A stretch of 12,956 bases of DNA from Thiotrichaceae bacterium (GCA_027009095.1 JALVDG010000136.1:1-12956); one strand, 5' to 3'. Shown: positions 6,440 to 12,956, numbered from the stretch's first letter. The notes: generated by a model from the sequence alone, not told the origin. A program made the numbers and translations.

Positions 6440-9256
6440 TCATCCTGTATTTCTCATACCCGCTGCAATGGCATTAATAGTGAGTAAGAGACCATCTAGC
6501 CATGGCGAATCATCGTCTTTATGGTTGTTCATATAGTCTCTATGACGACGTAACAAGGTGATTTGCACATGGTTTAGGGGGTCAAGATAAGGTTCTCTGC
6601 GTTGTAAGGAGTATTGTAGTAAGGGGGTTTCATCCATTAGATTGTCTATATCTGCAATTTCAAGAATACAGTGAACGGTTTGCTCGTATTCCGTTTTGAT
6701 TTTATTGTAAATCTTTGCTGATAATTCTTTATTGCTCCACAGGTTTGAATAGTCTTTTGCAGTATCCATGCGAGCCTTGAATAAAGCCATTTGTACATTG
6801 CTAAGCAGGGCACGGAAGAAAGGCCATTGTTGATACATTTCTTTAAGTATTTCAATGCCATGTTCTTCTTTGAAGGCTTTTAGTGCATAACCGATACCGT
6901 ACCAAGCAGGTAGTGTATGACGTGCTTGTGCCCAGCCAAATACCCACGGAATTGCGCGTATCGCGCTTTTTGATCGCTCTACTTGTTTGCGATGCGAAGG
7001 GCGTGAGCCAATATTTAGCTGACCAATTTCTTGAACAGGAGTGTTTTCGTAGAAGTAGTCCTGAAAACCTTCGGTAAAGTCGGTGAGATCACGATAGCTT
7101 TCTTCACCAAATTTAGCGATTTTAGACATGCCATTAAGATAATCATCTTTATAGCCTTGGTGTTTCTTGACGATGCTTTTGCTACTTTTTAGTAAGCCTG
7201 TAATACCTACGCCTAGCTCATAAACTGCTGTTTCAATATTACTGTATTTATTCGACAGTACTTCGCCTTGCTCGGTAAATTTGATTTGTCCGTTGATGGT
7301 ATTAGGTGGTTGCGACAATATGGCTTCGTGGGTTGGACCGCCACCACGTCCTATTGTACCGCCACGTCCGTGGAATAAACGACATTCAACACCATATTTA
7401 TTGGTTAGTTCTATTACTTGATTTTGTGCGCGGTATAAATTCCATTGTGAGGCTAGTATCCCGCCGTCTTTGCAAGAGTCAGAATAACCAAGCATAACCT
7501 CTTGAAGGTTTCCAGATGCAGCAAGAAGGGCTTTGTAGGTAGGGTTTTCTAGTAGTTTGCTGAGTACAGGAACAATGTGTTGTAAATCTTCTATTGTCTC
7601 GAAGAGAGGTGATATTTCAATATCACAGAAATAATTACCCTGATTATCTTTACCTGCCAGTCCTGCTAAACGCGCAAGGAACATAACTTCCATTATATGA
7701 CTAGCGGTGTGCGTCATCGAGATAACATAAGTACCAAAGATGCTGTCGCCTGTCTCTTTACGCATATCGACCATCGTATCAAAGACTTCTAGTGTCTCAA
7801 CTGATTTTTCAGTTAGTGCGCTAATATTGGCTTTAGGTAGATTTTCGCGTTCAATGAGTTCGCTTAATAGCTCAAGGCGCTCCTTTTCTTCTAGATTGCC
7901 ATAATCAATATCAGGCATAAACTGTAGCAATACTTCGGTTACAGCATCGGTGTGGATATTGGATTCTTGACGAATATCTAGCTCAATTAATGAGAATCCG
8001 CAAGTCTCGACTAAGCGAATTAAATCTTTGAGATCATGGCGAGCAATATTACCGTCGTTATGGCTGAATAGTGAATCTCTGATAAGGTAAAGGTCAGCCA
8101 AGAAGTCTTTTACATTACTATAGGCTGCTTGTTGTTTTGTTTTACTGTTTGGTTTTCCATTACTACGATTCTGTATTAGGCGTAAATTATTTTTGAGGCG
8201 ATATTGGATAATTTGTAATTTGCGACGATAAGGCTCGTTTTGATAAAGGTCAGGGTTTTCTGCGAATACTTTATCGGCAAATTTCTTGTTATCTGCTTCT
8301 AAGGATAGGGCAAAGGTCTCTGTAGGGGTAATGAAGTCGGTACTATAAGAGAGTATCTTGCGTAATTTTTTAGTACGTTTGTGATATTCTACCAAGGCTT
8401 GGTTCATGTGCAGGCGTATTGCACGACGGGTAACTTCTGGTGTAACAAAAGGGTTGCCGTCACGATCCCCCCCAATCCATGAGCCAAAACGTAGCACGCT
8501 GGGAATGGTGATTGCATCATCACCATATACCTTTCTTGTTGCACGCTCAAAGTAACGATATACCATTGGAATGGCTTCAAACAAGCTGGCATCAAAATAA
8601 AATAGACCGTAGCGTACCTCATCTTCAACGCTTGGTTTGTTATTCCTTACATCATTACTTTTCCACAAAATTTGTATTTGTGCTTTTAGGTGACGCATTA
8701 ATGTTTGTGATTCATCTTTCGATAAATAAGGACGTTGAAGCTGATCTATTAAGGTGAAAATCTGACGTTGCAAGGTCATGGTCGTGCGTCTACGTGCTTC
8801 TGTGGGGTGAGCGGTAAAGACAGGAGAGTAGCGTAAATGATTTATGATTTCTTGAGCTTCACTTGCACTAATGCCTTCTTTTTTAAGTTCTGATACGGTT
8901 CTTAAAAATGATCCTTTCCAGAGTTTTTCGCTACCTTGGTTATATAAATTGCGACGTTCACGGTGGAGAAAATCTTCTTCTACTATATTGGATAGCATGT
9001 AAAAAATATTAAAAGCACGAGTAACATTATCCAATAAATCACTATCGAGTGATTCGATATAAGTCATTAAAGCTTGTCTTTCTGACTCGTTGTCTTGATT
9101 TGCGAGTCTTATATAGCCTTTACGTAAGTGCTCAACAGTGTTGAATAATTCCTCTCCTGATTGTTCTCTAAGTACCTCTCCTAGTAGATCTCCCGCGAGT
9201 CGTATTTGCTGTGATAAGGCTTCTACATTTTCGGTATCGTAGGCACTAATTGTCAT
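6440..9256 (-). CDS. ppc: phosphoenolpyruvate carboxylase
   Basis: A 938-residue cytosolic enzyme that carboxylates phosphoenolpyruvate with bicarbonate to oxaloacetate, refilling the TCA cycle. Signatures in order: FTAHPTEARRRT with catalytic His150, GGDRDGNP at about 262-269, GYSDSCKDGG near 590-599, LFHGRGGTIGRGGGP with Arg631, GSRPSHR near 750, and the C-terminal LLTINAIAAGMRNTG. Length suits bacterial PEPC, which runs from the high 800s to mid 900s. I chose the ATG at 9254-9256 because AAGGA lies 7 nt upstream. The longer frame from 9298 would start inside the predicted -10 box. The gene is transcribed alone, divergently from pssA. Confidence 0.97.
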   Translation of the reverse strand: MTISAYDTENVEALSQQIRLAGDLLGEVLREQSGEELFNTVEHLRKGYIRLANQDNESERQALMTYIESLDSDLLDNVTRAFNIFYMLSNIVEEDFLHRERRNLYNQGSEKLWKGSFLRTVSELKKEGISASEAQEIINHLRYSPVFTAHPTEARRRTTMTLQRQIFTLIDQLQRPYLSKDESQTLMRHLKAQIQILWKSNDVRNNKPSVEDEVRYGLFYFDASLFEAIPMVYRYFERATRKVYGDDAITIPSVLRFGSWIGGDRDGNPFVTPEVTRRAIRLHMNQALVEYHKRTKKLRKILSYSTDFITPTETFALSLEADNKKFADKVFAENPDLYQNEPYRRKLQIIQYRLKNNLRLIQNRSNGKPNSKTKQQAAYSNVKDFLADLYLIRDSLFSHNDGNIARHDLKDLIRLVETCGFSLIELDIRQESNIHTDAVTEVLLQFMPDIDYGNLEEKERLELLSELIERENLPKANISALTEKSVETLEVFDTMVDMRKETGDSIFGTYVISMTHTASHIMEVMFLARLAGLAGKDNQGNYFCDIEISPLFETIEDLQHIVPVLSKLLENPTYKALLAASGNLQEVMLGYSDSCKDGGILASQWNLYRAQNQVIELTNKYGVECRLFHGRGGTIGRGGGPTHEAILSQPPNTINGQIKFTEQGEVLSNKYSNIETAVYELGVGITGLLKSSKSIVKKHQGYKDDYLNGMSKIAKFGEESYRDLTDFTEGFQDYFYENTPVQEIGQLNIGSRPSHRKQVERSKSAIRAIPWVFGWAQARHTLPAWYGIGYALKAFKEEHGIEILKEMYQQWPFFRALLSNVQMALFKARMDTAKDYSNLWSNKELSAKIYNKIKTEYEQTVHCILEIADIDNLMDETPLLQYSLQRREPYLDPLNHVQITLLRRHRDYMNNHKDDDSPWLDGLLLTINAIAAGMRNTG

Positions 9257-9293
9257 GAAACTTTCCTTAGGTGGCAGATTTTTTAAGGATGAC

Positions 9294-9321
9294 ATCATAG
9301 TTTTTTATACAAGAAATGCAA
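9294..9321 (-). promoter_or_regulatory. candidate sigma70 promoter of ppc
   Basis: On the minus strand TTGCAT (9316-9321), 16 nt, TATGAT (9294-9299). Transcription would begin near 9287, leaving a leader of about 30 nt before the ppc ATG at 9256. This argues against the upstream ATG pair at 9293-9298. Confidence 0.55.
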
Positions 9322-9503
9322 GTTTATCGAGCTTTTGTTTGTGTTATAGATAGAGCTATCTGTTTACTTCTTGGAGATGTTGCTACTTATTCTTCAATGA
9401 ATATTGGTGGGTATTATTTTAGCTGTTCAGCTTTAGATAAGTTAGTTGGCGTTACTATATATCCCGCTAACAACAATAATAATAGTTTTATAGCTACAAC
9501 ATT

Positions 9504-9530
9504 AACGAGCCAATTGGCTCGTTTTTTTTT
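9504..9530 (+). terminator. intrinsic terminator with no gene upstream
   Basis: AACGAGCC (9504-9511), loop AATT, GGCTCGTT (9516-9523), then an unbroken T-run to 9530: a textbook rho-independent terminator reading rightward. The nearest upstream gene, ppc, runs the other way, and pssA starts 26 nt downstream. It therefore ends either a small RNA or a pssA leader transcript that begins between 9257 and 9503. An 84-codon frame crossing it has no family resemblance and would run through the terminator. Confidence 0.85.
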
Positions 9531-9556
9531 GTCTAAAAATATGCTATTAATGGAAC

Positions 9557-10312
9557 ATGAATGTAGATAAAAATACTCCGCACAAAGGCATTTATTTATT
9601 GCCTAATCTTTTCACTACAGCAGGTCTGTTTAGTGGATTTTATGCAATATTAGCCGCAGTTAATGGCAGGTTTGAAGTTGCAGCTATTGCCGTTTTTATT
9701 GCGATGATTTTAGATGGGCTAGATGGACGTGTAGCTCGATGGACAAATACACAATCTGAGTTTGGTGCTCAGTATGATAGCCTGGCTGATTTAGTTTCTT
9801 TTGGTTTGGCACCTAGCCTTGTGGTGTACCAGTGGGCATTAGTACATATGAAGGACATTGCAGTAGCATGGGGAAAGCTAGGTTGGATGGCCGCCTTTAT
9901 CTATGTTGCCTGCGCTGCCTTGCGTTTAGCTCGATTTAATGTACAAAGTGAAGAGGTTGATAAGCGTTATTTTATCGGTCTTGCAAGCCCTGCTGCCGCT
10001 GCCATTATGGTTGGAATGGTGTGGGTATTTAATGATATGGATGTATCAGGCAAATCAATACAAATCCCCGCCTTGTTAATGACACTTTTTGCCGGTTTGC
10101 TAATGGTTAGCAATATAAAATTTCATAGTTTTAAAGATTTTGATTTTCGTAGCAAAGTACCACACCTTTTTATTTTAGTGGTTGTTTTAGTGTTTGCTTT
10201 AACGGCTATCGATCCCCCTAAAGTTTTATTTGGAGTTTTCTTGGTCTATGCACTTTCAGGTCCCGTATTATGGATTTTAGGGAAAAGCGCTAAGTTTCAT
10301 ACTAAAAAATAA
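9557..10312 (+). CDS. pssA: CDP-diacylglycerol--serine O-phosphatidyltransferase
   Basis: A 251-residue integral inner-membrane enzyme of the CDP-alcohol phosphatidyltransferase family that makes phosphatidylserine from CDP-diacylglycerol and serine, the first step to phosphatidylethanolamine. The full family motif is present: Asp53, Asp56-Gly57, Ala60-Arg61, Gly70, Asp74 and Asp78 (DGLDGRVAR...G...D...D). Several hydrophobic helices follow up to about residue 240. This is the multi-helix membrane type, not the phospholipase D-like PssA of E. coli. A stop codon sits three codons upstream, so ATG 9557 is the first available start, but it has only a poor ribosome site (TGGAA 3-5 nt away). It stands alone, and a repeat fragment begins one base after its stop. 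Confidence 0.93.
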   Translation: MNVDKNTPHKGIYLLPNLFTTAGLFSGFYAILAAVNGRFEVAAIAVFIAMILDGLDGRVARWTNTQSEFGAQYDSLADLVSFGLAPSLVVYQWALVHMKDIAVAWGKLGWMAAFIYVACAALRLARFNVQSEEVDKRYFIGLASPAAAAIMVGMVWVFNDMDVSGKSIQIPALLMTLFAGLLMVSNIKFHSFKDFDFRSKVPHLFILVVVLVFALTAIDPPKVLFGVFLVYALSGPVLWILGKSAKFHTKK

Positions 10313-10345
10313 ATAACCACTCAGCTTGCACTCTATTTTGCCCTG
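10313..10345. repeat. dispersed TIR element, copy 4 (left arm only)
   Basis: The bases from TAACCACTCAGC through ACTCTATTTTGCCC match the left arm of copy 2 (2995-3025) with few differences. It begins one base after the pssA stop codon. The rest of the element is missing or has diverged. Confidence 0.6.
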
Positions 10346-10509
10346 CTACTGTGTTATTTAAGTATCCACTGAAACAATCATTTTGCGCTTATACTTACTA
10401 GTACTTATTTTTATGTGTGTTCCTTAGTTTCCAATAGTCGGGATAAAAAAACCAACAGTGATAAGAAAATAACTCATGATAGATATTACTAGGTATGATG
10501 TAACTTCTT
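10346..10509. other. AT-rich intergenic DNA, nothing recognised
   Basis: This stretch between two TIR-element copies has no credible ORF, terminator or strong promoter. It may be remnant sequence separating the two halves of what was once one larger repeat. Confidence 0.4.
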
Positions 10510-10610
10510 TTGTAATTACTTAGCTTGTACTCTAAAAGTGCTCATTTATATTGATTTGAACAAAATGGAGCGCAATTCGAGTAATTACTGATTATGCTGA
10601 GTAGTTACAA
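10510..10610. repeat. dispersed TIR element, copy 3 (complete, about 100 bp)
   Basis: TTGTAATTACTTAGC (10510-10524) and the complement of 10596-10610 match at 13 of 15 positions, giving clear terminal inverted repeats. The interior shares 17 exact bases with copy 1 and lacks the TTTTGCCC segment present in copies 2 and 4. It has no coding capacity. Confidence 0.75.
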
Positions 10611-10871
10611 TTTACTATAGTACCATTCTCTCTTAATCATCGATTATCACATAACTATCCCTTAAGGAAGCTCAGATTAAGTCGATTAGAATTTATTTCA
10701 GGAAAAATATTCGCTATTTCTCACGAAGTAAGGAGCGAATAGTTATTCATTCCGTTGGTCGATTTTTGTGGAAAATACTAGTACTCCAGACAGGTGAAAA
10801 AATAATTGGACTGTCCAGAGATTCCTTAAGTTATATTGCCTTTAGGATGATGCAAGGAAGTATCGCTACTT
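10611..10871. other. upstream region of the M28 gene
   Basis: No gene is visible. One hairpin is present: TATTCGCT (10708-10715) pairs with AGCGAATA (10734-10741) over 18 nt. No convincing promoter stands out, although the M28 gene needs one here. AAGGAA at 10854-10859 is the only ribosome-site candidate for the gene, at a long 12-nt spacing. Confidence 0.4.
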
Positions 10872-11930
10872 ATGTTTGTTGAAATAATTAATAAGGTGCT
10901 TGATTGGCTCATCGTTTTTTTCTTTGTGAGTCTTTTAATTTGGCTTGGTGTTACTCAGCCCGTATTTTCTTTTTTTAGTAGTAGTAGTGTACCTGAAATT
11001 GATCAAGAAAAACTAAAAAGCCATGTTGAAGCCTTATCGAAAACATACGCTCCTCGTACACCTGAATTTGAAGGCGTGCGTCCTGCTGCTCATTATATCT
11101 ATAGAGAGCTAGCAGAAGCGGGTCGCTCAATAGGACGAAAGCCATATTACCAAGCTTTTGGATCGGTAACAGGTAGTTTTCGCAATGTTATCTATAAGCT
11201 AGGACCTGCAACGGCCGAGACAGTGGTAATAGGAGCGCACTATGATACAAAAAATTCATTTCCAGGAGCCGACAATAATGCCAGTGGTGTTGCTGTCTTA
11301 ATTGAGTTAGCTAGAGCTTTGTCTATTGTAGAAAAGGATCTGCCTGTTCGTGTTGAATTAGTTGCTTATGCTTTATCCGAGGGTTCTGTATTGGGTACTG
11401 AAGACATGGGGAGCTATAAACATGCCGCTATGCTCAAGAAGAGAAATAGGGCAGTTAAGTTGATGATTTCAGTTGATAGTGTTGGTTTTTTTTCGGATAA
11501 ATCAGATTCGCAAGAATATCCTTTTTCTTTTATGAAGTTGGTCTATCCGACAACAGGAAATTTTATTAATATTAGTAGTCATTTACAGGATTTTATGGTG
11601 CTCCGAGAAGTGAAAAAAAGTTTCAAAAAAATAGCTTCTTTAGAGGTGAGGTCTATTACTGCTCCTGAAAACTTTCCTGATATCACAAGCTCAGATCAAG
11701 TCAGCTATTGGTCTCAAGGTTTTCCTGCCATCATGGTGTCTGATACTAGCGCCTATCGAAATAAGGACTATAACACTGCCTATGATACAGCTGATAAGCT
11801 AGATTATGCGAGGATGGCAATGGTCGTTCAAGGTTTGTATCAGACAGTGATTGATTTTAAAAAGGGAGAGGGTGAAAAAGTCAGGGGGGAGAGAGAAAAG
11901 AACCAGATTCAAATTATAAACCCCAAATAG
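10872..11930 (+). CDS. membrane-anchored M28-family peptidase homologue, probably inactive
   Basis: A 352-residue protein with one N-terminal hydrophobic segment (about residues 10-35) that would anchor it to the inner membrane, the remainder lying in the periplasm. The M28 zinc-aminopeptidase fold is clear: GAHYD with His123, GADNNASG with Asp134, VELVAYALSEG with Glu170, ISVDSVGFF with Asp202, then SSDQ and DYNTAYDT. Relatives normally read EE, SDH and a His-Thr in these last positions. Here the catalytic Glu is Ser169, the SDH His is Gln276, and the final metal-ligand His is Asn301. The likely reading is a pseudoenzyme or an altered-metal variant. The C-terminal ~25 residues are charged. 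A stop codon eight codons upstream fixes ATG 10872 as the first start. Confidence 0.85.
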   Translation: MFVEIINKVLDWLIVFFFVSLLIWLGVTQPVFSFFSSSSVPEIDQEKLKSHVEALSKTYAPRTPEFEGVRPAAHYIYRELAEAGRSIGRKPYYQAFGSVTGSFRNVIYKLGPATAETVVIGAHYDTKNSFPGADNNASGVAVLIELARALSIVEKDLPVRVELVAYALSEGSVLGTEDMGSYKHAAMLKKRNRAVKLMISVDSVGFFSDKSDSQEYPFSFMKLVYPTTGNFINISSHLQDFMVLREVKKSFKKIASLEVRSITAPENFPDITSSDQVSYWSQGFPAIMVSDTSAYRNKDYNTAYDTADKLDYARMAMVVQGLYQTVIDFKKGEGEKVRGEREKNQIQIINPK

Positions 11931-11937
11931 TCGCTAC

Positions 11938-11967
11938 ACGTTATATTGACGGATACAGAGAGCGGTA
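11938..11967. repeat. truncated copy of the 356-536 inverted-repeat element
   Basis: 11938-11956 is the exact reverse complement of 504-522. It continues as ACAGAG, as in the left arm at 386-391, then AGCGGTA, as in the right arm at 500-506. This looks like the two arms joined after loss of the middle. It begins eight bases after the M28 stop. Confidence 0.65.
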
Positions 11968-12004
11968 AGCTTTACTTATTTTACTAAAGCATAAGGTTCG
12001 ATAA

Positions 12005-12028
12005 ATCTCATCTCATCTCATCTCATCT
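12005..12028. repeat. pentanucleotide tandem repeat (TCTCA)
   Basis: Four full TCTCA units plus a partial fifth form a short perfect microsatellite in a non-coding region. Its copy number could vary by slippage, but no start codon or promoter is placed to be switched by it. Confidence 0.8.
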
Positions 12029-12176
12029 TTGGCGATACAAAAAAAGTAAGTCATAGCCCTTTATGAAATAGAGTTAAAGCACCTAAATTAAAAAGGACTA
12101 CAAAAATCTTCGCTGATATTTTAAAGAATGATGGTGTAACATTAGATCAGTAAATAAAAAAGATGGAGTTAGATAG

Positions 12177-12205
12177 TTGACATTAGAAAATTAGAGTATT
12201 ATTAT
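12177..12205 (+). promoter_or_regulatory. strong sigma70 promoter for a small RNA
   Basis: TTGACA (12177-12182), a 17-nt spacer and TATTAT (12200-12205) match the consensus at 11 of 12 positions with ideal spacing. Transcription should begin near 12212. It is the best promoter in the window, and no protein-coding gene follows it. Confidence 0.75.
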
Positions 12206-12211
12206 ATGCTC

Positions 12212-12294
12212 ATATTTAGCCAGTAGGTGGCTTAATACTCCTCCATCCTCCTTTGGTGGTATTTTAATGCGGCTCTTTGAGTCGCATTTTTTTT
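12212..12294 (+). ncRNA. candidate trans-acting small RNA, about 80 nt
   Basis: A near-consensus promoter immediately upstream and an intrinsic terminator at its end bound a transcript of about 80 nt with no ORF. AGCCA (12218-12222) and TGGCT (12228-12232) make a first stem-loop. AATAC (12234-12238) and GTATT (12259-12263) can close a second, exposing CTCCTCCATCCTCCTTT. That CU-rich segment resembles the anti-Shine-Dalgarno end of 16S rRNA and could pair with ribosome-binding sites. Architecturally it is like Hfq-dependent sRNAs with CU-rich loops in other proteobacteria. I do not recognise a named family. Targets and Hfq dependence are inference. Confidence 0.65.
12266..12294 (+). terminator. 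intrinsic terminator of the sRNA candidate
   Basis: AATGCGGCT (12266-12274), loop CTTTG, AGTCGCATT (12280-12288) form a 9-bp stem with one G-U pair, followed directly by a run of T through 12294. Confidence 0.85.
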
Positions 12295-12427
12295 GCCTGT
12301 TATTTTTAAAGAGCCTTTAATTTTTTAACTGATAATACGCAATCTAAGATATTAAAATCTGTAATTTTTTAAAAGCCATCTGTATAGCTTGAATTTCAAC
12401 AATACCTCCACCAATTTTGCTTTATAT
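12295..12427. other. AT-rich spacer with a tmRNA-end-like sequence
   Basis: No gene is seen. CCTCCACCAATT (12407-12418) repeats the last nine bases of ssrA plus three flanking bases (944-955). It is preceded by TTGAATTTC, loosely like a T-loop. This is noted as a possible attachment-site vestige, not a functional RNA end. Confidence 0.3.
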
Positions 12428-12518
12428 AAAAAGGAGTGAAAGATTTATCTGTTCCCGTGCCGATAGGCGAGGCGGGGAAACTATATATCAAACATCCGCC
12501 TCGCCTATCGGCATCGGG
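12428..12518 (+). repeat. GC-rich hairpin repeat, copy B (perfect 18-bp stem)
   Basis: 12458-12475 is the exact reverse complement of 12496-12513, and the stem extends by CCCG/CGGG past a one-base bulge. The 23-nt flank 12428-12450 matches that of copy A (1476-1498) with one mismatch. Copies A and B lie about 11 kb apart in opposite orientation. No ORF is present. Confidence 0.85.
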
Positions 12519-12702
12519 GGAGTATAATAAGATCAATCTTATACTCATTCACAATAGTAAAGTATCAACTAGGGAATGAAGGACATGCTCATATCATTAT
12601 ATTTTAATAGTGATTTCGCTTAGTGCGTAATATCAGTTTTGCTTTTTGTGATAGCATGAAAGCTATAATTTTTATGGAAAGAAAAATATTAATAATTAAT
12701 AC
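12519..12702. other. AT-rich intergenic DNA before the rplM promoter
   Basis: I see no gene here. A 5-bp hairpin (ATAGC/GCTAT near 12651-12666) followed by ATTTTT is too weak to call a terminator. Confidence 0.4.
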
Positions 12703-12731
12703 TTGAGTCAAAAGGCATATTCCAATAGAAT
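12703..12731 (+). promoter_or_regulatory. candidate sigma70 promoter of rplM
   Basis: TTGAGT (12703-12708), 17 nt, TAGAAT (12726-12731). Transcription would start near 12738, giving a leader of about 104 nt ahead of rplM. Confidence 0.55.
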
Positions 12732-12783
12732 GCCCCGTTCTTTAAATAGGCTCCATTAGGAGTGCATTGATGTACTTTTGAAG

Positions 12784-12809
12784 GAAGCTCGAATATTAGT
12801 TGGAGCTTC
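12784..12809 (+). promoter_or_regulatory. stem-loop in the rplM leader
   Basis: GAAGCTC (12784-12790) pairs perfectly with GAGCTTC (12803-12809) over a 12-nt loop, about 32 nt before the start codon. L13 represses its own rplM-rpsI mRNA in E. coli by binding the leader. This hairpin is a candidate equivalent, unproven here. Confidence 0.4.
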
Positions 12810-12841
12810 TCGTTATAGCTTCATTTCTGGAGATTTTTGAA

Positions 12842-12956
12842 ATGGGAACTTTTACTGCAAAACCTGCAGAAGTAAAGCGCGACTGGTTTGTTGTTGATGC
12901 TGAAGGTAAAACATTAGGTCGTTTGGCAAGTGAAATAGCATTACGTTTACGTGGTA
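12842..12956 (+). CDS. rplM: 50S ribosomal protein L13, 5' part (runs off window)
   Basis: The 38 complete codons read [20 protein letters not shown] then [18 protein letters not shown], the N-terminus of bacterial L13 with its WFVVDA and LGRLAS signature. L13 is an early-assembly 23S rRNA-binding protein of the large subunit. TGGAGA lies 9-14 nt before the ATG. The usual downstream partner rpsI (S9) would lie beyond the window edge. The ~900 nt gap and its own promoter separate it from the M28 gene. Confidence 0.95.
   Translation, partial: MGTFTAKPAEVKRDWFVVDAEGKTLGRLASEIALRLRG

Noticed and set aside
8404..8757. Frames opposite or inside ppc (for example 8404-8628 and 8512-8757)
   Set aside because: They are shadows of the ppc reading frame with no ribosome sites or family resemblance.
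9316..9570. 84-codon plus-strand frame between ppc and pssA
   Set aside because: It runs through the intrinsic terminator at 9504-9530, overlaps the pssA start, has no ribosome site and resembles no family.
12005..12028. CRISPR-like array or phase-variable tract
   Set aside because: The unit is a five-base microsatellite without spacers, and no gene start or promoter is positioned to be switched.
598..12418. An 11-kb genomic island integrated at ssrA
   Set aside because: The interval holds core genes (pepP, fabI, ppc, pssA) and no integrase, and the shared end is only 12 nt. Kept only as a low-interest note.

Overview
The window looks like chromosomal DNA of an AT-rich gammaproteobacterium. 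The main clues are a one-piece tmRNA whose tag reads ANDDNYALAA (one residue from the E. coli tag), a PepP of E. coli length, an E. coli-type FabI, a full-length PEP carboxylase ending in MRNTG, and the start of rplM (L13). The tandem Uma2-family genes and many short palindromic repeats would suit a free-living, repeat-rich, possibly sulfur-oxidising lineage such as the Thiotrichales or Beggiatoa group. That placement is a weak inference.

Layout: (1) 1-309, the 3' end of an exported monohaem cytochrome c. (2) 356-536, a long imperfect inverted repeat. (3) 598-952, ssrA (tmRNA). (4) 953-1577, a gene-free stretch of decayed repeats. (5) pepP on the minus strand, a dispersed inverted-repeat element, then a DUF599 membrane protein on the minus strand. 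(6) fabI on the plus strand, followed by a large palindrome and two tandem Uma2-family genes, each preceded by the same 29-nt repeat. (7) ppc on the minus strand, divergent from pssA on the plus strand, with an intrinsic terminator between them that serves no visible gene. (8) 10313-10871, more repeats. (9) A membrane-anchored M28-peptidase homologue that appears to have lost its catalytic Glu and a metal-ligand His. (10) 11931-12841, gene-free by ORFs, but holding a convincing small-RNA unit (sigma70 promoter, about 80 nt, terminator) with an anti-Shine-Dalgarno-like CU-rich segment, a perfect 18-bp hairpin repeat, and the rplM promoter and leader. (11) The 5' end of rplM.

The genes are mostly housekeeping and largely monocistronic: fatty-acid elongation (FabI), phosphatidylserine synthesis (PssA), anaplerotic carboxylation (Ppc), peptide turnover (PepP) and ribosome rescue (tmRNA). 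FabI and PssA lie on the route to membrane phospholipid. Nothing here amounts to a defence island or a large new operon. The unusual material is between the genes: three families of palindromic repeats, the sRNA candidate, the orphan terminator upstream of pssA, the Uma2/repeat pairing, and the degenerate M28 protein.
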